A DNA stretch of 64,000 nucleotides from UBA1952 sp965246905 (GTDB lineage: Bacteria > Bacteroidota > Bacteroidia > Chitinophagales > Chitinophagaceae), in NCBI GenBank assembly GCA_965246905.1, contig CBDFFZ010000028.1, forward strand, positions 29,396 through 93,395. The letters run 5' to 3'. The translations under genes were made by a program, and so were the position numbers. Below are positions 55,507 to 63,324 of the stretch, piece after piece. Positions within the stretch are counted from its first letter, which is position 1. The number at the start of each line of letters is the position of its first letter. Below the pieces are notes generated by a model. The model saw nothing but the letters and a program-made list of their open reading frames with translations. It did no database searches and had not been told where the DNA came from.

Positions 55507-56190
55507 TTAGATCGCAGGTAGAAAACTACGAAAAGCCTCCGTATAAGAGACCCATGTGTTCCGGGACAGATCCCATATTTCGATGCGCTCTTTACCAGCC
55601 AGCAGCTTATAGTCAAACTTAGCGTAGCCAGGCGCTATATAGCCCGGATAGAAATAGTTCATTCCCGCTTCCACAGCATGCCGGATGCTTTCAAGGTAAA
55701 GCCAGGTGCCAAGGCTAAACTTCCTGTATTCCGGATCATAAAAATTAAGAATGCCTGCAGCGCTTTCCACGCCCATATCGAAGTAGCCTGATGCAATTAG
55801 TAAACCGCCATCACGCACCTGCCAAGTTTTAGAGGGGAAATAATTGTCCTCACTTTGCCCCAGCAAAAAGGAGGCAACTGTTTCCGGCGCATCGAAGTTC
55901 ATCTGCTGCTCATACTTTGCATATAACGCTTCCGTCTCTTCATCGAGCACCATTCCATCGAGCATATTAATCGTAAATCTGCTGTTGCGCCGCACGAGCT
56001 CCCGGTGGCGGCGATCGGGCGAAAAGCCAGACAGTACTACCCTCGCCCAATACACATCGTAGCGCACGCCTTCGCTCAGGTAGATGATTTGCGTGGTAAA
56101 AAGTGTCTGGTGCATCCTGTAAAAACCCTGGCTCAGGAACAGATCCAGCATGGCAGGAGTGAGCGGATCCTGAAGGTGATAGACGTACAT
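55507..56190 (-). CDS. Aminoacyl-tRNA-protein transferase (Ate/Bpt-like)
   Basis: The product of 227 residues resembles bacterial arginyl/leucyl-tRNA-protein transferases, which add an amino acid to protein N-termini for N-degron proteolysis. The C-terminal GNAT-like domain is recognisable: LLIASGYFDMG, AGILNFYDPEYRKFSLGTWLYLESIRHA and NYFYPGYIAPGYAKFDYK. The N-terminal domain contains R-x-N-x-x-x-x-I-N but lacks the cysteine cluster of canonical enzymes; in fact the protein has no cysteine at all. I chose the ATG at 56190 because a strong promoter (TTG, 22 bp, TACTTTTG) places the transcript start near 56204, excluding the ATG at 56235. The transferred amino acid cannot be predicted. Confidence 0.8.
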   Translation of the reverse strand: MYVYHLQDPLTPAMLDLFLSQGFYRMHQTLFTTQIIYLSEGVRYDVYWARVVLSGFSPDRRHRELVRRNSRFTINMLDGMVLDEETEALYAKYEQQMNFDAPETVASFLLGQSEDNYFPSKTWQVRDGGLLIASGYFDMGVESAAGILNFYDPEYRKFSLGTWLYLESIRHAVEAGMNYFYPGYIAPGYAKFDYKLLAGKERIEIWDLSRNTWVSYTEAFRSFLPAI

Positions 56191-56210
56191 AGGTAATAGA
56201 AAACCGGGCA

Positions 56211-56243
56211 CAAAAGTAAGCGACCGAAATTGCATTCTGCCAA
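56211..56243 (-). promoter_or_regulatory. Promoter of the transferase gene
   Basis: On the minus strand TTG (56243-56241), a 22-bp spacer and TACTTTTG (56218-56211, perfect TAnnTTTG) form a complete Bacteroidota promoter. It lies inside a longer possible reading frame and so fixes the start codon at 56190. Confidence 0.75.
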
Positions 56244-56278
56244 TATGCGACTTACAGATCGGATGCCCGTATAACCTG

Positions 56279-56304
56279 AAAGCCCGGCGGATTGCCGGGC
56301 TTTT
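56279..56304 (-). terminator. Terminator of the alpha/beta hydrolase gene
   Basis: AAAGCCCGGC pairs perfectly with GCCGGGCTTT around GGATT, 25 bp beyond the stop codon at 56329. It insulates the next promoter. Confidence 0.82.
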
Positions 56305-56328
56305 ATTAATGTAACCGGGGCTGGATGC

Positions 56329-57120
56329 TCAGGCATCCTGTGCCTCCAGCCAGTTGTGTACATACTCCGCCACTTCTTCCCAGCCCGGCTCACCGCAGAT
56401 ATAGTGTGAGCGACCGGCAAATTCTTTATAGGCAGTCTGGCTTGCCTTATCGGTATAGGCTTTGCTGTTCTTTTCCACCAACTCGGTAGGGATGATCTGA
56501 TCTTCATGACCGCTGATAAAGAGCATCGGCACATGCGGCATGTCGAGATCCAGGTGGCCGGACGGGCCGAGGCATCCGCGAAGCACATTGCGGCTGTCGT
56601 GCGTAGCGGTTTCTGTGAAGGCCAATTGCGCAGCTTCCTCATTCAGGGTATTGCAGAAGCTTTCGTGGAAGGATTCAGGGGTTTGGAGGAAGGGCTCATT
56701 GCCTTTGAGCGGATTGGCAATAACGGTTACATTCTTGAAGAACGGCCAGTCGAGCGTCATCATCATATTGGGCGCTACCGTGCTGATGGGCACGCCGAGG
56801 CTTATAAGATTCTTATTTGCGAGCAGTTGCGTAACCAGCCCGCCAACGGAGTGCCCGATTACGATTGGCCGCTGATCCAGCGCGGTATTATTGCCGCCGG
56901 CCGCCACTACAGCGCTTTCCATAGCAGCGATCACGTCATCGAGCGAGAGATCGCCGAGGGTTTCGGGTGGGCTGCTTCGGAGCGTTGCGGGATTGCCGTC
57001 ATGATCGGGCCAGGCGGGCGCTATGCAATTGTAGCCGCGCTCCGTAAAGTAGGCCATCCATTTCTCCCAGCTTTTAGGATTCTGAAACATGCCGTGAATA
57101 AAGACAATGGTTCTTTTCAT
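56329..57120 (-). CDS. Alpha/beta hydrolase
   Basis: The 263-residue cytoplasmic protein begins with the strand-turn TIVFIHGMFQNPKSW. It has the nucleophile elbow GHSVGG, the acid in ISGHEDQIIP and the histidine in GRSHYICG. It fits the large family of serine alpha/beta hydrolases (lipase/esterase-like). There is no signal peptide and no informative neighbour, so the substrate is unassigned. It has a single-gene layout with its own terminator. Confidence 0.85.
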   Translation of the reverse strand: MKRTIVFIHGMFQNPKSWEKWMAYFTERGYNCIAPAWPDHDGNPATLRSSPPETLGDLSLDDVIAAMESAVVAAGGNNTALDQRPIVIGHSVGGLVTQLLANKNLISLGVPISTVAPNMMMTLDWPFFKNVTVIANPLKGNEPFLQTPESFHESFCNTLNEEAAQLAFTETATHDSRNVLRGCLGPSGHLDLDMPHVPMLFISGHEDQIIPTELVEKNSKAYTDKASQTAYKEFAGRSHYICGEPGWEEVAEYVHNWLEAQDA

Positions 57121-57460
57121 GTTCTTATTGGTTGATTAAGTGTTTACCGACCAATGATAAAACCGGGCCTTCGTAAGAAAAGAGCTTTTTACAGATTGTT
57201 TGTTATAGCCGGGCTTTTCCCTGCCGCACGCTCCACCCCCTCGCCTGCAAAAACGCTTTGCTTGTTTTTGCAGGCTTTCCCCCGCCAGCGGCGGATACTG
57301 CCTGTTCGTTCGTTTATTGTTTTATATGCCGCTTGGGTATTGCTAACCCGGCTTTTTGCTGCCCGTTGCCCCGGGCTAAAGCCACGGGGTTAAAGAGGTC
57401 TGGTCATTGGCTAAAGCCGAAGCCTACTGAAAAGTGATGGCAAGCCAGCGATGCCGCCGC
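57121..57460. repeat. Intergenic region with palindromic repeat remnants
   Basis: No convincing gene is present. There is a perfect 12-bp hairpin (GCCTGCAAAAAC and complement, 57244-57276), a CCGCC-x-GCGG palindrome near 57285 and a CCCCGGGCTAAAGCCACGGGG palindrome near 57368. A 79-codon open frame through these repeats is low-complexity and judged spurious. Confidence 0.5.
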
Positions 57461-58279
57461 TTATTCTGCCGCTTTTGCTTTGAATCCATTGTTTACGCAC
57501 TGGTGCAGGATGGTGAGGTGGTTTTCTGCGGGTAGCGGCGCGAAGCTTATCTTCAGCTTGCTGTGAAGGCTCTTTTGCGCTTGCAGGAGCTGCACCAGCT
57601 TTTTTGCGTCGCCTTCCATTTGCTTTCCTTCCGAGCCTACACATATATATACTTTACGGCTGCCTTCGGGTTGCTGTTGCAGGAGCGCGGGCGCTTTTGC
57701 CAGCAGCGATTCCTTGTCCCACCACAGGCTCGGGCTCACGATGATATAATTGGTGAACAGGGCAGGCTTTTTCAGCAGGATTTCTGTGGCCACGAGGCCT
57801 CCGAGCGACTGCCCGATCAGAGTACGTTTAGTGCCGGTGCGGTAGTGTTGCTCGATATAGGGTTGCAGGTCTTTTTCGAGGAAGGCGATGAAGCGCGCGG
57901 AGCCGCCTGAGGTGGGCACTAATTTCTTGTCTGCCGCAAGGGAGGAAGGATAGGTAAAATCACGTTTTCGATCTACATTGGCAATGCCCACGACGATCAT
58001 TTTGGGCATGATGCCGAGCATATTGAAGAACTGTACGAGGCCGGCGATATGGATAAAATCCTCATCGGCAGAGCCATCAAGCAGGTAGATCACCGGGTAG
58101 TGCGCAGTATCTTTTGCATAGCCATCCGGGAGGTAGATATTCAGTGTACGGTTTTCGGCAAGCTCGTTGGAATAGAGGGTTCTTGTTTCTCCAAGGATGA
58201 AAGGAGTTGCGGCATCTGTTTGGGCTTTAGCAGATAGTGCGGTAAGGGCAATCAGTAAGGTGAGAATAGTGGCTTTCAT
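57461..58279 (-). CDS. Secreted esterase, EstD/Fes-like family
   Basis: The 272-residue protein has a signal peptide (about 1-19, ending AKA). The putative-esterase alpha/beta fold (PF00756 type) has NIYLPDGYAKD and PVIYLLDGSADEDFIH, the nucleophile motif GQSLGGLVATE, SPSLWWDK and a C-terminal histidine in AENHLTI. Relatives include ferric-enterobactin esterases and acyl-CoA-type esterases; no iron-uptake genes are nearby. Expected location is periplasmic or extracellular. Confidence 0.86.
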   Translation of the reverse strand: MKATILTLLIALTALSAKAQTDAATPFILGETRTLYSNELAENRTLNIYLPDGYAKDTAHYPVIYLLDGSADEDFIHIAGLVQFFNMLGIMPKMIVVGIANVDRKRDFTYPSSLAADKKLVPTSGGSARFIAFLEKDLQPYIEQHYRTGTKRTLIGQSLGGLVATEILLKKPALFTNYIIVSPSLWWDKESLLAKAPALLQQQPEGSRKVYICVGSEGKQMEGDAKKLVQLLQAQKSLHSKLKISFAPLPAENHLTILHQCVNNGFKAKAAE

Positions 58280-59195
58280 TGTGGGGAGCGTAAGGATAAA
58301 CAGGCTATTTCTTTAAAAGATTAAATATACGGTTTTGGCTTTAGGATGCTTTGGCTGCGTTTTTCGGGAATGCCACACTTTGAACTCGGCGGGTGGTGGG
58401 ATGCCCGCATCTGTCGCGTTGCATAGTGAACGATATTCAAGCCGAAACACTGGTAGTTTATTTGCCGAACCTGCCTCTTCGTACCTAAATGCGCGTGCAT
58501 GGTGTCCAAATCCGTTAGCCTTGATGGTTAATATGAATACATTGGTCCCAAATATTCCAGCCTGAAGGATTAATGCTTATACATCGGGGTCAAATTCTTA
58601 TCCTCTGAAGATTAATATTAATGCATGGCGCCCAAAAGCTTAAGCCTTGAGGATTAATATTAATGCATTGGCCTTAAAAATCTGAGCCTTGAGTATAAAT
58701 GCTTATACATGGCTTCCAAATGCATGTACATTGGTTCTAAATGCGCATGCACGATCTGGGAATGTCTTTTCATAGTGCATTAATCCGGATAGTCATGGTC
58801 TGGATGCGTTGCCATACGAGGTAAACCCGGGGTGCTGTTGAATAAGTGCGTATTTATCGCAGAGCAATATATGTGCGTTGATTAAAAATCCTGGTAGGTG
58901 TCTCATTCCGGAAGCAGACCTCCTGCCAAAAGAAAAACACCATATTCGGCTTTTTGAGGCATATCAGAAAATTTTTAGTACCTGGCTGAAAACGCGTTGC
59001 TGTGGGATAATACGATATTGAGGCGCGGTGAGCAGTATTCAAATTGAGTTAAGTATCTATCCTTTCTTTGTTTAGAAGCATAGTACTGCTTTTAGTAATC
59101 GAGCTTTCGTGTTTAAACGTTTGTAATTGGTAACGTTGCGTGTATCAGCCTATATTAGATTGCTTAGCGCAATTGGAGTTGCGTATATTTATGAG
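58280..59195. other. Gene-poor region before the defence cassette
   Basis: About 900 bp without a supportable gene. It holds a 21/42-bp minisatellite (58486-58759) and then becomes AT-rich. At its right end is a candidate promoter: TTG (59160-59162), a 21-bp spacer and TATATTTA (59184-59191, one mismatch to TAnnTTTG), with a predicted start about 59196. This is exactly the left boundary of the cassette. Several frames of about 60 codons are not supported. Confidence 0.55.
58486..58759. repeat. Degenerate 21/42-bp minisatellite
   Basis: Units start at 58486, 58529, 58571, 58613 and 58655 (42-43 bp) and continue as 21-bp half units at 58697, 58718 and 58739. The first half resembles wAATGCnTATGCATTGGCnCC and the second AAATnCTTAAGCCTTGAGGAT. 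Each first half is nearly palindromic around ATGCAT. One minus-strand frame follows the period as heptads but contains several stop codons. Confidence 0.75.
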
Positions 59196-59239
59196 TTGGG
59201 CGTCATTCTGCCATACCTACTTGACAAAACAGACAATTT

Positions 59240-60160
59240 ATGATAACATTTGAAATTCTCATTAATGACACCTTTGCGAACACGAATACTGACGGCTCTC
59301 TGACTCCAGTCAATAATAAGAGTGTTTTGAGTATGATTAATAATTTTGAAGGTGGAAAATGGAGATACGAAATATTCCAGAATTTCATTTGGGACAATAT
59401 AACTGAAACATCATTATCGTTTAGAGAAAGAGAAAGCTTGGTTAACCAAAGCCACTCATTATTAACATCAGCTGCTCAAAATCTAAGGCTGACCGACAAG
59501 GACGGAGATATTAGCAAAGGAAGTGAATTAGCAGAAATTGTTTTATATGGAATAATGAAACATCATTACAACGCTTTACCAGTTGTGCCTAAGATATTTT
59601 ATAAACAAAATGCTCAAGACAATGCAAAAGGAGCAGATAGTGTCCATATAGTTATCGAAAATGGACGTGATTTCTCAATATGGTTTGGTGAAGCTAAGTT
59701 TTACAATAGCATTGAAGATGCACGACTTGGTGAAATAGTTCAATCTGTCGAAAATTCATTATTAACAGACAAAATAAAAAAAGAGAACAGCATAATAACA
59801 AACGTTTCAGACTTAGACCTATTAATTGGGGATGAACCACTTCGCACTAAAATAAAGGAAGCTTTATCAGCAAGAGAATCGATAGACGATTTGAAACCCA
59901 AACTTCATATACCAATTCTTCTACTGCACGAATGTGAAATTACAAAAGTTCAAACAGAGTTGTCTGATGCTTACAAAGCCGAAATCGTCGACTATCACAG
60001 AAGAAGAACCGAATCATATTTTAAAAAACAAATTAATAAGTTCGGCGGACTTCATAAATATTCAGAAATTCAATTCCATATAATTTTATTTCCCGTTCCC
60101 AGCAAAAAGGAAATTGTAGACAAATTCGTATCTATCGCTGACTTTTATAAAAACCAATAG
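59240..60160 (+). CDS. hamA: HamA-like DUF1837 nuclease of a Hachiman-type system
   Basis: The 306-residue protein has the pattern of the DUF1837/HamA family: a Glu in GSELAEIVLY (E96 or E99), Asp133 in KGADSVHI and the GEAK motif with E151 and K153. Together these form a PD-(D/E)XK nuclease site. HamA is the DNA-degrading effector that is held and activated by helicase HamB during phage infection. It starts with ATG, 44 bp inside the cassette, and ends 4 bp before the helicase gene, so the two form a tight pair. The gene is AT-rich. The related AbpA protein of AbpAB systems is an alternative name for the same general architecture. Confidence 0.82.
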   Translation: MITFEILINDTFANTNTDGSLTPVNNKSVLSMINNFEGGKWRYEIFQNFIWDNITETSLSFRERESLVNQSHSLLTSAAQNLRLTDKDGDISKGSELAEIVLYGIMKHHYNALPVVPKIFYKQNAQDNAKGADSVHIVIENGRDFSIWFGEAKFYNSIEDARLGEIVQSVENSLLTDKIKKENSIITNVSDLDLLIGDEPLRTKIKEALSARESIDDLKPKLHIPILLLHECEITKVQTELSDAYKAEIVDYHRRRTESYFKKQINKFGGLHKYSEIQFHIILFPVPSKKEIVDKFVSIADFYKNQ

Positions 60161-60164
60161 TCTA

Positions 60165-62312
60165 ATGAATATTTTTGAAACCTGTCATATAGTCAATGAT
60201 TATCTACTTGCCAATAATGAAGTAATGGCAAGAAACGAATTAATCAAGTTGCTTGATTTTCATTCTCAAAATGAAATTGAATATTCCACTTTAGTAAACC
60301 ACTTAATACGAGCCACAGGCTTGTATCCGTATCTGCAAGCTGAAAATGCAACTTGGCAAGACCGGTATGTTTATGAAGTTTTCAAAGTTAATATCGGAGG
60401 AAAAGAGGCGACTTTGCACAGAGAACAATCATCATTATTGAAAAGACTAATTAATGGCGAAAATATTGCCGTAAGTGCGCCTACAAGTTTTGGAAAAAGT
60501 TTTGTCATTGATGCATTCATTTCAATCAATAAACCCAAAAACGTTGTTATTATAGTTCCCACAATTGCATTAACAGATGAAACGAGGAGAAGGCTTTATA
60601 AAAAATTTGCTAATGAATATAAGATCATTACAACAACAGAAGTTGAATTAGCAGAGAAAAATATTTTCATCTTTCCACAAGAAAGGGCGATGAACTATGT
60701 AAATAAAATAGAATATATTGACATTCTGATAATAGATGAATTCTACAAAGCAAGTTCTGATTATGATAAATCAAGGTCGCCATCATTACTAAAGGCGATT
60801 ATCAAATTAGGACAAAAATCAAAACAAAAATATTTTTTAGCCCCTAATATCACTTCAATTGGCGACAATGTTTTCACTCAAGATATGGCTTTCGAAGACA
60901 AGTTAGATTTCAACACCGTATACCTTGAAAAATTTGAGTTTTATAAAGAAATTCACGGCGATAGAATTGAGAAAGAAATTAGAAAGGGAGAAATACTTTT
61001 AAAAATACTTGCAGACTCAAAAACAAAATCGCTTATTTATGCTGCATCATATCCGCAAATAGAAAAAGTTGCAAACCTTCTAAATGAAAATATAGCAATT
61101 TCAGATAAGCCTTTATTGATTGGTTTTGCAAATTGGTTGACATTAAATTATGGAGCAAATTGGAAACTAACTAACCTTGTGAAGCGAGGCATTGGAATTC
61201 ACAATGGTCAACTTCACCGTTCAATAAGTCAAATACAAGTAAAACTATTTGAAGAAAGGGAAGGATTAGAAAATATTATTTCGACATCTTCAATTATTGA
61301 AGGCGTTAATACTTCTGCGGAAAATGTCATTATTTGGAGAAATAGAAAAAGCGGTGGCAACAGTATTCTTGACAGTTTTACATATAAAAATATAATTGGT
61401 AGGGGTGGTAGAATGTTCAAATATTTTATCGGCAAAATTTATCTTCTTGAAGCGCCACCACAAGAAGGACAAACACAATTAGACATACCCTTTCCAGATA
61501 CTATTTTAGGCGACCTTGATGCTGTTGTCTATAAGGCAAGTCTAACTAAAGAACAAATTGTAAAAATTATCGCTTTCAAACAAGAAATGTACGACATACT
61601 TGGGAAAGAAACATTTGACAGTTTACTAAAAGAAAATATTTTCCAATCGAACAATTCAGAGTTCATCAAGGAAACTGCAAGGCAAATGAGTAAAAACCCT
61701 GATGAATGGAATGGTTTATCATACTTAAACTCTGAAGACACAGATTCATGGGACAGATTATTATGGAAGATCATCAGTTTACATCCAGGTGAATGGGGCG
61801 ATGGTGCATATGGTGTACAGCATCGAAAATTTGTTGCATTTGTTAAAGTGTTGGTTGGAAATTGGGGCAGCACAATTCCCGAACTTTTAGATGAGTTAGA
61901 CGAATTTGAAATTGACCTTGAGCAGTTTTTTAAACTTGAACGTATTGCAGCATTTAATTTATCATCTTTAATAAGCGACATCAACATTTTACAGAAACAA
62001 ATTCTTCAAAATGGAACAGACGTTTCACCATTTATTTCAAAAGTTTCACACGCCTTTTTACCATCTGTCGTTTACCAACTTGAGGAGTATGGACTACCAA
62101 GAATGATTTCCAGAAAGTTACATCAAAATGGGATAATCAACTTTTTAGACGAAAACTTAAACATTCACAAAGCGATTGAAATTTTTCATCAAATAGGCAA
62201 AAGAAAATTATGCGATTTGCCATTTTTGGACACATTTGACAAGTATATTGTAGACTACTTTTATGACGGCATTACCTTGACACAAATACAAAATGACGAA
62301 AGCGAAAAATAG
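60165..62312 (+). CDS. hamB: HamB-like superfamily 2 helicase of a Hachiman-type system
   Basis: The 715-residue protein is an SF2 helicase with the Q-like region near 85-92, Walker A APTSFGKS at 105-112, motif Ia VPTIAL, motif II DEFY at 191-194 and RGIGIHNGQLHR at 341-352. STSSIIEGVN follows, then motif VI IGRGGRM at 411-417. The C-terminal 250 residues are helical and specific to the family. In Hachiman systems HamB senses aberrant DNA and releases HamA. Motif II reads D-E-F-Y in place of the usual DEAD/DEAH; the two acidic residues needed for metal and ATP are kept. It ends 5 bp before the attC. Confidence 0.85.
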   Translation: MNIFETCHIVNDYLLANNEVMARNELIKLLDFHSQNEIEYSTLVNHLIRATGLYPYLQAENATWQDRYVYEVFKVNIGGKEATLHREQSSLLKRLINGENIAVSAPTSFGKSFVIDAFISINKPKNVVIIVPTIALTDETRRRLYKKFANEYKIITTTEVELAEKNIFIFPQERAMNYVNKIEYIDILIIDEFYKASSDYDKSRSPSLLKAIIKLGQKSKQKYFLAPNITSIGDNVFTQDMAFEDKLDFNTVYLEKFEFYKEIHGDRIEKEIRKGEILLKILADSKTKSLIYAASYPQIEKVANLLNENIAISDKPLLIGFANWLTLNYGANWKLTNLVKRGIGIHNGQLHRSISQIQVKLFEEREGLENIISTSSIIEGVNTSAENVIIWRNRKSGGNSILDSFTYKNIIGRGGRMFKYFIGKIYLLEAPPQEGQTQLDIPFPDTILGDLDAVVYKASLTKEQIVKIIAFKQEMYDILGKETFDSLLKENIFQSNNSEFIKETARQMSKNPDEWNGLSYLNSEDTDSWDRLLWKIISLHPGEWGDGAYGVQHRKFVAFVKVLVGNWGSTIPELLDELDEFEIDLEQFFKLERIAAFNLSSLISDINILQKQILQNGTDVSPFISKVSHAFLPSVVYQLEEYGLPRMISRKLHQNGIINFLDENLNIHKAIEIFHQIGKRKLCDLPFLDTFDKYIVDYFYDGITLTQIQNDESEK

Positions 62313-62317
62313 AACGA

Positions 62318-62451
62318 ACGCCCAACAGAGGTTTGCAAAAAAGCGGGCTCAGTACTAAGTTGAACATTCGGAATTCTAATAAACATTTGTGCTAAACCGA
62401 ACATTTGTGCTTCGATTTCCGCTTCTTTGCAAAGTCCCAAAACGTTGTATG
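62318..62451 (+). other. attC: attC-like recombination site
   Basis: R'' box ACGCCCAAC (62318-62326), 5-nt spacer, then TTTGCAAAAAAGCGG (62332-62346). After a 72-nt loop follow its near-perfect complement (62419-62433, 14 of 15 positions), a 10-nt spacer and GTTGTAT at the right junction. In the excised circle the right half would become GTTGGGCGT, a perfect partner of the R'' box. Size (about 130 nt), core-site sequences and the imperfect inner inverted repeat all fit attC. Within the loop, ACATTTGTGCT is repeated directly. Confidence 0.68.
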
Positions 62452-63294
62452 CCAATCCAATCTATCCAACCAAAAGAAACAGTGACCGCACCAAATAATT
62501 ACATCATAGAAGGCGGGAAAGAAGGCAAGAAACGGCTCGATGTAATGGCTGAAATATTGAATACCGATACCTTAAAGCTTATTACCGGCAATGAGGATCT
62601 CTCTGGCAAATCCTTTTTAGATCTTGGCTGTGGCGGCGGCAATCTTGCGCTGGAAGTTGCCGGATTAGTTGGTGAAAACGGCCATGTTACCGCTATAGAT
62701 TTCGATGCCGAAATAATCAGGCTGGCACAGGCTGATGCAGACCGGAAAGCCATAAGCAATATAACCTTCAAAGCAGCAAACGCCTATGAAATAGATTTTA
62801 ATAATGAGTTTGATATCGTCTATTCCCGCTTCCTGCTTTCCCATTTGCAGGAGCCGGCGCTGGTAATCAACAAAATGCTCAGAGCCCTCAAGCCGGGCGG
62901 AAGGATCATTATTGAGGATATTGATTTTTCCGGCCATTACTGCTATCCTGCCTGCGAAGCATTTGATCTTTATGTACAATATTTTACTGCTGCGGCAAGA
63001 AACAATGAGCAAGATCCCCATATAGGCTTATCCTTATTTCAATTGTTTCAGGATGCCGGTGTTGCAGATATAGCATTCGATGTAGTGCAACCTTCCCACA
63101 ACAAAGGCAGGGGCAAATGGATGGCGTATTTTACAATGGATAAAATTAAGGAAGCCGTTATTGAGCAAGGCTTGTCCACAGTAAAAGATATTGCTGATAT
63201 TCTCGAAAAATTAGCAGACTTTACAAAAGATGAAAGATCGATTATCAGCATGCCAAGAATATTCCGTGCCTGGGGCAAAAAAGATATTGCCTGA
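62449..63294 (+). CDS. SAM-dependent methyltransferase
   Basis: The 281-residue protein is a class I methyltransferase. It has SAM-binding motif I FLDLGCGGGN near residue 51, motif II with VTAIDFDAEII, NAYEIDFNNEFDIVYSRFLLSHLQE, and LKPGGRIIIEDIDFSGHY. The C-terminal half (about 175-281) is helical and typical of small-molecule methyltransferases; the substrate is unknown. I chose the ATG at 62449 because it gives a family-like N-terminus; an in-frame frame from 62389 would run through the attC. The start codon lies 4 bp after the cassette junction, so the gene has probably lost its original promoter to the insertion. Confidence 0.85.
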   Translation: MPIQSIQPKETVTAPNNYIIEGGKEGKKRLDVMAEILNTDTLKLITGNEDLSGKSFLDLGCGGGNLALEVAGLVGENGHVTAIDFDAEIIRLAQADADRKAISNITFKAANAYEIDFNNEFDIVYSRFLLSHLQEPALVINKMLRALKPGGRIIIEDIDFSGHYCYPACEAFDLYVQYFTAAARNNEQDPHIGLSLFQLFQDAGVADIAFDVVQPSHNKGRGKWMAYFTMDKIKEAVIEQGLSTVKDIADILEKLADFTKDERSIISMPRIFRAWGKKDIA

Positions 63295-63324
63295 TTAAGG
63301 GATTAGGTTTAGCAATGAATTTCT

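Larger units (their letters stand above)
59196..62444 (+). mobile_element. Integron-type gene cassette carrying a Hachiman-like defence system
   Basis: The segment has the layout of a gene cassette: a short leader, two genes on the same strand and an attC-like structure at the end. The left boundary G-TTGGGCGT (59195-59203) contains GTTGGGC, a perfect GTTRRRY core site. It is exactly complementary to the R'' box ACGCCCAAC (62318-62326) of the attC that closes the same segment. This is expected when a cassette circularises between 59196 and 62444, but is hard to explain by chance. The right junction is G-TTGTAT (62444-62450). Base composition is clearly AT-rich compared with both flanks. No integrase gene and no second cassette are in the window. 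Confidence 0.72.

Noticed and set aside
57154..57393. 79-codon open frame between two hydrolase genes
   Set aside because: It is composed of palindromic repeat sequence and is rich in Pro, Arg and Leu without a domain.
58854..59042. Short frames of about 60 codons in the gene-poor region
   Set aside because: No start context, domain or homology pattern; their length is expected by chance.
59130..59145. AACGTTGCGT as a second integron core site left of the cassette
   Set aside because: It contains GTTG but does not match GTTRRRY, has no complementary R'' box and lies outside the boundary defined by the exact complement at 59195-59203.
62389..62448. Upstream in-frame start of the methyltransferase
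   Set aside because: The extra 20 codons are encoded by the attC-like structure and the cassette junction, so they cannot be ancestral coding sequence.
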